A stretch of 64,000 bases of DNA from Mycolicibacterium sp. P9-64 (GTDB taxonomy: Bacteria > Actinomycetota > Actinomycetes > Mycobacteriales > Mycobacteriaceae), in contig NZ_NPKO01000009.1 in assembly GCF_008329605.1 (NCBI RefSeq), forward strand, positions 1 through 64,000, in the 5' to 3' direction. A model generated the notes under the pieces. It had not been told where the DNA came from. It ran no database searches and worked only from the letters and a program-made list of their open reading frames with translations. This document shows positions 50,783-58,541 of this stretch, in pieces (the first letter of the stretch is position 1; the number at the start of each line of letters is the position of its first letter). Made by a program: the position numbers and the translations under genes.

Positions 50783-52248
50783 GCCCTTCCGTTCTGGGTA
50801 GAAGTCGATGGGGTGTCGCGGAGTGCTTCGAGCAGACGCAGCCACACTTCGCTGATGGTCGGGAAGCACGGCACGGCATGCCAAAGGCGTTGAACCGGAA
50901 CCCGTCCTGCGATCGCAATGGTCGCCGACTGCAGCAGTTCGGCCACGCCTGCCCCGACGAACGTCGCCCCGAGCAGGTGACCGTCGTCGAGATCGACGAC
51001 CATGCGCGCCTGCCCGCCGTAACCGTCGGCGTAGAGGTAAGCACCGGGGACCGTGTCGCCGATGCTCACGTCGACGACCTGCACGTGGTGGCCCCGTCGG
51101 TCGGCCTCGGCAGCGGTCAGTCCGACCGACGCAGCCTCGGGATCGGTGAAGAACACCTGCGGTACCGCGTGTGAATCTGCGGTGGCGACGTGCGCACCCC
51201 ACGGCGCGGTGTCGAGCTGACGGCCCGCGGCGCGGGCAACGATGGCCTCGCCGGCCATCCGGGCCTGGTACTTGCCTTGATGTGTCAGTAGCGCGCGGTG
51301 ATTGGCGTCGCCCATCGCGTAGAGCCAGTCACCGTCGACACCGCGCACCACGCACGTGTCGTCGACGTCCAGCCATGTTCCCGGGTCGAGGCCGACGGTC
51401 TGCAGGCCGATGTCGGCGGTGTTCGGCGTCCTGCCGATCGCGAAGAGTATTGCGTCGACCTCCAATTCGCTCTCGTCGTCGAGGCTCACCCACAGCGGCC
51501 CTTCGATCTCGAGGCGCCGTAGCTCGGTGACCGAAACCCCGGTGCGAACGGTCACCCCGGCGTCGGTGAGCCCTCGAGCGACGAGCTCGCCGACGAATGG
51601 CTCCATCCGCGGGAGGATGCCCGAGTCACGCGCCAACAGCGTCACCCTCGACCCGAGACCGTGCCACGCGGTGGCCATCTCCACCGCTATGCCGCCACCT
51701 CCGACGATGACCAGTCGAGCTGGAATGTCGCTGCTGTCAGTGGCTTTGCGGTTGGTCCATGCCCGTGCCTTCTCGATGCCTGCGATGTCGGGCAGTGCCG
51801 CGGTGCTGCCGGTGCAGACGGCTACCGCGTGGCGGCACGTGAGTACGACGACACCGACCCCGGGGGTCTCGACTTCGACGCGTCGCGCGCCGACCAGCCG
51901 CGCGTGGCCACGGAAGAGGTCGGCGCCGATGTTCTTGACCCAGTTGGCCTGACCGCTGTCGTCCCAGTTGGTGACGTAACGGTCGCGGCGGCCGAACACC
52001 TTCGCGGTGTCGAGTGGTCCGTTGACCGCTTCGCGGGCGCCGTCGACGTGGTGTGCGTCGGCGACGGCGATGACGGGGCGCAGCAGCGCCTTGCTGGGAA
52101 TGCAGCCCCAGTAGGAGCATTCGCCGCCGACCAGTTCCCGTTCCACCACCGCGACCGAAAGCCCGCCCGCGCGTGCGCGGGCTGCCACGCTCTGCCCGAC
52201 CGGTCCGGCGCCCAGCACGATGACGTCGTATTCCTGCATTTCGCTCAT
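50779..52248 (-). CDS. Pyridine nucleotide-disulfide oxidoreductase, mercuric reductase/Lpd-like
   Basis: The 489-residue flavoprotein has DVIVLGAGPVGQSVA (FAD), the redox-active disulfide GGECSYWGCIPSKALL, the NAD(P)H motif LVIVGGGGIAVEMATAW, the second FAD motif WLYAMGDANHRALLTHQGKYQA and a dimerisation domain ending HAVPCFPTISEVWLRLLE with the His-Glu dyad. It would reduce a disulfide, persulfide or metal ion; the substrate is unknown. ATG at 52248 is 4 bases after the VOC gene. Confidence 0.9.
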   Translation of the reverse strand: MSEMQEYDVIVLGAGPVGQSVAARARAGGLSVAVVERELVGGECSYWGCIPSKALLRPVIAVADAHHVDGAREAVNGPLDTAKVFGRRDRYVTNWDDSGQANWVKNIGADLFRGHARLVGARRVEVETPGVGVVVLTCRHAVAVCTGSTAALPDIAGIEKARAWTNRKATDSSDIPARLVIVGGGGIAVEMATAWHGLGSRVTLLARDSGILPRMEPFVGELVARGLTDAGVTVRTGVSVTELRRLEIEGPLWVSLDDESELEVDAILFAIGRTPNTADIGLQTVGLDPGTWLDVDDTCVVRGVDGDWLYAMGDANHRALLTHQGKYQARMAGEAIVARAAGRQLDTAPWGAHVATADSHAVPQVFFTDPEAASVGLTAAEADRRGHHVQVVDVSIGDTVPGAYLYADGYGGQARMVVDLDDGHLLGATFVGAGVAELLQSATIAIAGRVPVQRLWHAVPCFPTISEVWLRLLEALRDTPSTSTQNGRA

Positions 52249-52252
52249 CGGC

Positions 52253-52702
52253 TCAATCCCTCTCGTGACGTTCATCGGTGTAGTGGCCACGCTCTTGCAG
52301 GACCCAGCCGTTCCCGTCTGGATCGCGGAAGTCGGCGAAACTCGCATAGTCGGCGCGTTCGGGATCTGGGCCGGGGACGAAGGCACCCCGCCAACCGCTC
52401 TCGGTGTCCTTGTGCCGGATCTCGCTGACGTGCACCCCGCGATCGACCAGCTCGCCACGTCGGGACTCGATGTCGGGAACCACGAGGTACAGACCGCGCA
52501 CCGATCCGACCGGCGCGTCGGTCAGGCCGACGCCGAACTGAATCGAGGCCGCCGAACCTGGCGGCGTCAGCTGAATCACCCGGAAGTCAGATGCGGGTGC
52601 GTAGTCGACGTCGAGGTGGAACCCGACGTCGTCACGGTAGAACCGGAGCGACTCGTCGGGATCGGAGACCGGCAGGACGACGACTTCGAAGGATGCCGTC
52701 AT
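52253..52702 (-). CDS. VOC superfamily (glyoxalase/dioxygenase-like) protein
   Basis: The 149-residue protein has paired beta-alpha-beta-beta-beta units: FEVVVLPVSDPDESLRFYRDDVGFH and YASFADFRDPDGNGWVLQERG. Metal-ligand positions are partly visible (Gln45-like in IQFGVGL, Glu in LQERG). Members inactivate electrophiles or antibiotics. Its ATG overlaps the DUF427 stop by 4 bases. Confidence 0.85.
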   Translation of the reverse strand: MTASFEVVVLPVSDPDESLRFYRDDVGFHLDVDYAPASDFRVIQLTPPGSAASIQFGVGLTDAPVGSVRGLYLVVPDIESRRGELVDRGVHVSEIRHKDTESGWRGAFVPGPDPERADYASFADFRDPDGNGWVLQERGHYTDERHERD

Positions 52703-53568
52703 CCGCGTGCGTTCTGCAGGACTTCGTCGGGGTCCAGCCCGCGGTCGACGCCGTGCGCCATCACGGTCTGGCCCGGCTCCAGATGGAGCTGCCTGCCGTC
52801 GATGAACACGTCGACCTTGTCGGGCTCGAACGACACCAGGTTGCTGATGCGCGTGACCTCTGGCCATGCCTCGACGTAGGACCACGCAGCACGCTTGCTG
52901 GCGCCGATGGTGTAGTAGCTCGCCAGACCCTTGTAGGGGCAGAACGTCTGGCCCTCAATGGGTTCGAGTGCCGACTGCACGACGTCATCACGCGGGACGT
53001 ACCAGCGAGGGGCGAAGCCCGATTCGTAGAGGGCAAGGGGGTGGCCGGTGTCGGCGATCACCCGATCACCGTCACGAACCACGAGATGACGTGAGGTCGA
53101 CCTGATGTCGATGCGGTGATAGAAGTCCGCGGCATGCCCGACGATGCGTTCGTCCTCTTCGTAGAACGCGTCCATCGCCCGCCAGGCGAACGCCACGCGC
53201 CCCTCCAGCACCTCGGCATGAATCGGGAGCGAAGTGTGTTGCCAGGCTGCATGATTGGCCGCATGCTCACCCACCGCGATGGTGAACCACGCGACCTGCC
53301 CGAGGTCTTGATGGGTCGTGACGCGGTCTTCGGCAACCAGGACACCGGGATCGATGCCGGCCCGGGGGAAGTACGCCACCGGGTAGCGGCCGGGTTCGTG
53401 CAGGAGTACGACGTCCTCGCTGTCCGCGATCCAGTCGCCGCCGAAGCGCACCCGCATCCGACGTCGCAACGGTTCGACGAACAACAAGCGCTGCGGCAAC
53501 GGTTGCGGGCTGAGGAAGTGCCCTACCGAGCTGGTGGCCAGTGGACCCTGCTGCCATGCCAGTCCCAT
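52699..53568 (-). CDS. Protein with two DUF427 domains
   Basis: The 289-residue protein holds two copies of the DUF427 fold: RVRFGGDWIADSEDVVLLHEPGRYPVAYFPR and, after a linker with a HADFYHRI-like stretch, HLVVRDGDRVIADTGHPLALYE followed by RWYVPRDDV and TFCPYKGLASYYTI. DUF427 is a small beta fold of unknown function. A strong GGAGGG precedes the ATG. It is the first gene of the five-gene operon, and two TGGG-N8-CCCATAAT sites begin 28 bases upstream. Confidence 0.88.
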   Translation of the reverse strand: MGLAWQQGPLATSSVGHFLSPQPLPQRLLFVEPLRRRMRVRFGGDWIADSEDVVLLHEPGRYPVAYFPRAGIDPGVLVAEDRVTTHQDLGQVAWFTIAVGEHAANHAAWQHTSLPIHAEVLEGRVAFAWRAMDAFYEEDERIVGHAADFYHRIDIRSTSRHLVVRDGDRVIADTGHPLALYESGFAPRWYVPRDDVVQSALEPIEGQTFCPYKGLASYYTIGASKRAAWSYVEAWPEVTRISNLVSFEPDKVDVFIDGRQLHLEPGQTVMAHGVDRGLDPDEVLQNARG

Positions 53569-53595
53569 GGTGTTCCCTCCAAGCCGCCAACTCAA

Positions 53596-53637
53596 TGGGT
53601 CGTATGACCCATAATTATGGGCGGCTCCACCCATAAT
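53596..53637 (+). promoter_or_regulatory. Two tandem TGGG-N8-CCCATAAT sites before the DUF427 operon
   Basis: Copy A is 53596-53615 and copy B 53618-53637, a 22-base period. They create the perfect palindromes ATGGGTC-GTAT-GACCCAT (53595-53612) and CCCATAATTATGGG (53608-53621). The same motif occurs once more, inverted, before the tandem TetR gene. They are the likely operators of that regulator. Confidence 0.7.
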
Positions 53638-53699
53638 GTCCAGCGAATCGGACCAACCGCAAGTGGGAACTTGCTGATGGTTTTCCGTGAGGTTGCGCC

Positions 53700-53820
53700 G
53701 AGGCGAGCGAAGCGACGGGGGAATGGCACCGAGGCGAGCGAAGCGACGGGGAATGGCACCGAGGCGAGCGAAGCGACGGGGGAATGGCACCGAGGCGAGC
53801 GAAGCGACGGGGAATCTCCC
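53700..53820 (+). repeat. Four-unit tandem array of the GCGAGCGAAGCGACGGG repeat
   Basis: Units are 53700-53730 (31 bp), 53731-53760 (30), 53761-53791 (31) and 53792-53820 (29). They alternate between five and four Gs, so a 61-bp dimer seems to have been duplicated. The last unit diverges at its end. The array sits between the DUF427 promoter and the end of the tandem TetR gene. There are no spacers. Confidence 0.9.
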
Positions 53821-53825
53821 TGCAG

Positions 53826-55127
53826 TCAGGTCTTCGCGAATGAGCGCACGTAGTCCACCGCAGCCGTCACGGCCGCCCGCATCGGCGCTGCGTCGTTCGT
53901 TGCGTGACTGACCATGGCGCCGCCCTGGTGGGCGACCACCAGCGCGACCGCGAGATGGCGCGGATCGGCGTCGGACCGCAGGTCGCCGCGTTGGCGCATC
54001 GCTACCAACCCGGCACGAAACAGCTCGATCCATCGGTCGTAACCAGCGGACACGACGGCGAGCACGTCGTCATCGGATTCCAGTAGTTCGCCTGCCAGCG
54101 ACCCGTAGCTGCATCCGTTTCGGCGGTAGGTGGTTTCCGCGTCGGCCGAGCAGGCATCCGCCCATGCCTGCAGCGCCCGAAAGTCGTCGAGGGAGCGCAT
54201 CTCGGGTCGCGTGTGAAGGGCAACGAGGTCGTCGCGGCGCCGATCGACGACCCGGCGCGTCAGTTCACGCTTGTCTTGGAAGTAATGCGAGATCTGCGAT
54301 CCACTCACCGAGGCCGCACTTCGCAGATCGTCCATGCTGGTGCCGGCGACGCCGTGCTTCAACATCAACTCGGCAGCGGCTTCGACGATGCGCGACCGCG
54401 TCTCGAGTCCCTTGCGGGTGAAATGCGCGGTGTCGTCGTCGATCGGGGCGACCGCAATGACCCGTCGGCGGCGGGCCGGCCGTGGCGCGCGCTCGGCGGG
54501 GTCGGTGGCGAACGTACGCAGGTAGTTCACCGCGAATCGCACGGCGTCGACGTGTGCCCATTCCTGGCGATACGCGTAGGTAACGGTGCCGCCGCCCTGG
54601 TGGATGCTGACGATGACCATGGCCAGCCGTCGGGGGTCGGCGGCGGCAACGAGGGTGCCGTGCCGCTTCATCTGCCGCAGCGCGGACTCGAGCAGCGCTA
54701 TCCATTGCCAATAGGCCTCGCCGATTGCCTGCCGCGTGGCAGCGTCGGACTTGACCAGCCTGCCGACGAGGGCATGGAACGTCGGGGTGCCCTCGTAACC
54801 GATGCGGCGCAGGTAGCGCACGTTCATGTCGACCCATCGTTCGAAGTCGTCGAACGACTGCAGCCCGTGCAGTCGCGGGTCTCGGTGAAAGTCCAGCACC
54901 ACGTCGATCTGTCGGCCGAGAACGGCACGAATGAGGGCCTGCTTGTCGGTGAAGTAGTGGGCCAGCTGAGAGCCGCTCACCGACGCGGCCCTACGCACCC
55001 GGTCCATGTTGAACGCCGAGTACCCGTCGTTCAGGATCAGCTCGCCGGCGGCCTCCACGATCCGCTGGCGGGTGGCGCGTCCCTTGGGCGTCAACCGCTG
55101 CTCATCGGATGTATCGATGGCCGCCAT
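53826..55127 (-). CDS. Tandem TetR-TetR transcriptional regulator
   Basis: The 433-residue protein contains two full TetR units. HTH 1 is at about residues 14-67 and HTH 2 at about 237-290. Both have nearly the same recognition helix, AASVSGSQ followed by L-A or I-S and then HYF-x-DK, so both should read the same DNA half-site. A basic linker (RAPRPARRRR, ~213-222) joins them. It would act as a single-chain pseudo-dimer. ATG at 55127; an operator copy starts 28 bases upstream. Normal TetR proteins have about 200 residues. Confidence 0.92.
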   Translation of the reverse strand: MAAIDTSDEQRLTPKGRATRQRIVEAAGELILNDGYSAFNMDRVRRAASVSGSQLAHYFTDKQALIRAVLGRQIDVVLDFHRDPRLHGLQSFDDFERWVDMNVRYLRRIGYEGTPTFHALVGRLVKSDAATRQAIGEAYWQWIALLESALRQMKRHGTLVAAADPRRLAMVIVSIHQGGGTVTYAYRQEWAHVDAVRFAVNYLRTFATDPAERAPRPARRRRVIAVAPIDDDTAHFTRKGLETRSRIVEAAAELMLKHGVAGTSMDDLRSAASVSGSQISHYFQDKRELTRRVVDRRRDDLVALHTRPEMRSLDDFRALQAWADACSADAETTYRRNGCSYGSLAGELLESDDDVLAVVSAGYDRWIELFRAGLVAMRQRGDLRSDADPRHLAVALVVAHQGGAMVSHATNDAAPMRAAVTAAVDYVRSFAKT

Positions 55128-55154
55128 AGTTCGAGGCTATCGACTCCGTTCCAC

Positions 55155-55174
55155 ATTATGGGACATTCAACCCA
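55155..55174 (-). promoter_or_regulatory. Third TGGG-N8-CCCATAAT site, upstream of the tandem TetR gene
   Basis: Read on the minus strand it is TGGG, 8 bases, CCCATAAT followed by GT, as in copy B of the DUF427 promoter. It lies between the tandem TetR gene and the divergent MOSC gene and could regulate both. Confidence 0.65.
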
Positions 55175-55241
55175 GTGTGTCGGTCCGACGTTGTCGGCGC
55201 GACAAGCCGCTAACGTAGGTGTGTCGTCGAAAGGAACGCAG

Positions 55242-56950
55242 ATGGCGAGACTTGTTTCGGTGAACGTCGGTAGGCCGAAAAACGTGCCCTGGCACGACAA
55301 GACCATCTTCACCGGAGCATGGAAGACGCCGGTTGCGGGCCCAGTGGTGGTGCGCAGGCTCAACGTCGACGGCGACGGCCAGGGGGACCTCTCCGGGCAC
55401 GGTGGCGAACAGCGCGCCGTGCTGGTCTATCAGACCGATTCGTATGACTACTGGCGCAACCACCTCGGGCGTGACGACCTCGCGCCGGGCAATTTCGGGG
55501 AGAACTTCACCGTCAGCGGGCTCGGCGACGACGAGGTGTGCGTCGGGGACCGCTACCGCATCGGTGAGGCCGAGTTCGAGGTGACCCAACCACGCGTCAC
55601 CTGCTTTCGCGTCGGCATGCGTCTCGGCGAACCCGAGATGCCCAACCTGCTGGTCGCCCACCACCGGCCCGGTTTCTACATGCGGGTCATCCACGAGGGG
55701 CGCGTCGAGGCCGGCGACGCCATCGAACTGACCCGCAGAGGGCGGCACGAGCTGTCGATCGCCGACGTCGACGCGCTGCTCTATCTGCCCGACCGCGACA
55801 TGGACCGACTCAGGCAGGCCGTCGACCTGCCTGCGCTGAGCCCAGGATGGCAGCAGTCGTTTCGTGAAATGCTTGGCGCGCAAGCTGACTCGACGACCCC
55901 GGCAACACAGGAGCCCGCGTGGTCAGGGTTTCGCCGACTCCGAGTCGATGCCGTTTCGATGGAGAGCCCGACGATCACGTCCATCGGCATGGTGTCCACC
56001 GACGGCACTCCCCTCCCGACACCACTGCCGGGGCAATACTTGACCGTCAAGATCCCCGACGCCGGCGAACCCGCGCCGTTGCGCAGCTATTCGTTGTCCG
56101 GCGACCCCGACGCCGGCACCTACCGCATCAGCGTCAAGCGCGAGGAGCACGGTCAGGTGAGCCGATGGCTGCACGCCAACATCCGCGCCGGCTCGACCAT
56201 CGAAGCCGCCGCTCCGCGCGGAGACTTCGTCCTCACCGACGACGCCAGCCCCGTCGTGCTGTTGTCGGCGGGTGTCGGCGCGACGCCCGTGCTGGCCATG
56301 CTGCACAAACTCGCCGCGGGCGGCAGCCAACGCCAAATCCGTTGGTTGCACACGACACACGACCGGCAGTCGCAGGCCTTCTCCGCCGAGGTGACCCGGC
56401 TGATCGACGGCCTCCCCCACGCCTGGCAACGCCTCTTCTACACCGCCGAGCCGGGTCAGCGTGTGGAGCGCCTCACCGCGTCGTCGATCGCAGAATTGGG
56501 TCTGCCTGCCGATGCCTCGGTATACCTGTGCGGCCCAATCGCATTCATGGACGACATGCGGGCGGCGCTGACCGCGGCCGGGATCGATGCGGGCCGCATC
56601 CACAGTGAATCCTTCGGCGCACTGGCCGCCATCAACCCCGGCGTCGTCGATGCGCCCGCAACCACACGCCCGCACCTGCCGCCCGGCATGCCCACGACGG
56701 GACCGCAGGTCACGTTCTCCCGCAGCGGACTCGCCGCCACCTGGTCGCCGGACTACCACAGTCTGCTCGAATTCGCCGAGGCGTGCGACGTTCCCACCCG
56801 GTACTCGTGCCGAAGCGGCGTCTGCCACATCTGCCTGACCGGGATCGTGGACGGCACCGCGACGTACGTGCAGACGCCACTTGATCAGCCGCCAAGCGAC
56901 TCGGTGCTCGTCTGCTCCGCCGTCCCCGACGGCGACCTCGTCCTCGACCT

Positions 56951-56954
<4 letters not shown>
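55242..56954 (+). CDS. MOSC domain-ferredoxin reductase-2Fe-2S ferredoxin fusion
   Basis: The 570-residue protein has three modules. A MOSC domain (about 1-190) contains FGENFTVSG and the sulfur-site Cys in TQPRVTCFRVGMR. A flavodoxin/ferredoxin-reductase module (about 225-460) contains RSYSLSGDP, LLSAGVGATPVLAML and VYLCGPIAFM. The C-terminal plant-type 2Fe-2S ferredoxin has ligands Cys523, Cys528, Cys531 and Cys558. MOSC domains handle sulfur or molybdenum-cofactor-linked reductions, as in YiiM and mARC. It probably reduces N-hydroxylated or similar compounds using NAD(P)H. AAGGAA precedes the ATG. It shares its upstream region with the tandem TetR gene. Confidence 0.92.
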
Positions 56955-57342
<388 letters not shown>

Positions 57343-57346
<4 letters not shown>

Positions 57347-57630
57347 GGGTCGTCCTTCCCGACGACGGACGGCCATCGTCGTGTGATCGCGGTGAGTGGC
57401 CCTGGGTTGAAGAAGTGAAACTTGGACCGGCCGCACCACTCGGTCACGACCAGCCCGGCCGACTCGAGCACGGCGAGATGCTGCGATATCGCCTGCCGAG
57501 TCGAGCTCAGTCGATGCCGCGTAGTCAGCAGCGTGCAGATCTCGAACAACGTCTTTCCGTCACTGGCGGCGAGTTCGTCGAGGATGAGACGCCTGGTCTC
57601 ATCGTCGAGAGCTCTGAACACGTCGGCCAC
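57343..57630 (-). CDS. ArsR family transcriptional regulator
   Basis: The 95-residue winged-helix protein has ALDDETRRLILDELAASDGK, STRQAISQHLAVLESAGLV and a beta wing GRSKFHFFNP. No metal-binding Cys pair of classical ArsR/SmtB is seen. It starts at GTG 57630 and is the first gene of a two-gene unit with the VOC protein, a common pairing in actinobacteria. Confidence 0.9.
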
Positions 57631-57676
57631 GAAGCCATGATAGGCAAGCAGTCACTTGCATATCAATGACCGCCAG

Positions 57677-58480
57677 CTACACCGGGTCGACGAAAACCGG
57701 CGGCTCCCCCGACATCCCGGCCATTACGGCGGCGATCTGGTTGGGCGAGCCGATCAGCCCCACCTGCAGATCTGTCTCGAGCACCAGGGCCGCGGCGCTG
57801 TCGTCACTGGTCCACGTCTCGTCGTAGAGGCGCTTGGCCGCGCGGACGGCATTGGGCGACTTCTGGGCGATCTCGGCCGCGAGCTCGTGGGCCGCGGCGA
57901 GCGGATCGTCGGCAACGCGTGTCACCAACCCCAGCGCGGAGGCCTCGGTGCCGGAGACCCTGCGTCCGGTGAACGTCAGCTCCTTGGCGACGTCGATCGG
58001 TACCAGCCGCGGCAGCGTCTGGGTGATGCCCATGTCGGGCACCAGGCCCCACTTGATCTCCATGACGCTCAGCTTCGCGTCGGGCGCGGCGATCCTGATG
58101 TCGGCACCGAGTGCGATCTGCAGACCGCCGCCGAAGCAGTTGCCGTGAATCGCGGCGATCACCGGTGCCGGCACCAAGGACCAGTCGTATGCCACGCGTT
58201 GAGCGAAGTTCGCCAGCCGATCCTCGTCGCGAACCAGCAGCACGCTGGTGCCGCCCTGTCCGCTCATGAAGCTCGCGATGTCCAAGCCGGAGCAGAAACT
58301 CTTGCCCTCTCCGTGCAGCACGACGGCACGGATGGACGCGTCGGCGGCCACCTGCTCGGCAGCACCGATCAGCCCTTCGAACATCCCCTGATCGAGTGCG
58401 TTGTGCTTGTCGGCCCGAACCATCGTCACGGTCGCCACGCCGTCGGCGTCGACTGTGACGCGAACCCTGTCATCGCTCAT
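57677..58480 (-). CDS. Enoyl-CoA hydratase/isomerase family protein
   Basis: The 267-residue crotonase has MVRADKHNALDQGMFEGL, HGEGKSFCSGLDIASFM (oxyanion hole), HGNCFGGGLQIALGADIRIA and a MEIKWGLVPDMG stretch whose Glu is at a catalytic position. ATG at 58480 is chosen over a TTG three codons upstream. It stands alone on the minus strand between the ArsR unit and bacA. Confidence 0.92.
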   Translation of the reverse strand: MSDDRVRVTVDADGVATVTMVRADKHNALDQGMFEGLIGAAEQVAADASIRAVVLHGEGKSFCSGLDIASFMSGQGGTSVLLVRDEDRLANFAQRVAYDWSLVPAPVIAAIHGNCFGGGLQIALGADIRIAAPDAKLSVMEIKWGLVPDMGITQTLPRLVPIDVAKELTFTGRRVSGTEASALGLVTRVADDPLAAAHELAAEIAQKSPNAVRAAKRLYDETWTSDDSAAALVLETDLQVGLIGSPNQIAAVMAGMSGEPPVFVDPV

Positions 58481-58541
58481 ACGTGGCAACGATACTGTCG
58501 CGCACGCACAACACGCGTTCAGATAGCACTGACGGTCAGAG

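Noticed and set aside
53700..53820. CRISPR array
   Set aside because: The 29-31 bp units follow each other directly with no unique spacers, and no cas genes are near.
53617..53853. Short plus-strand gene encoding TEASEATG repeats
   Set aside because: It is only the translation of the tandem repeat; there is no ribosome-binding site and it overlaps the operators and the tandem TetR gene end.
54213..55241. N-terminal extension of the MOSC fusion protein across the tandem TetR gene
   Set aside because: The extension is antisense to a certain gene; the ATG at 55242 has a good ribosome-binding site and begins at the MOSC domain.
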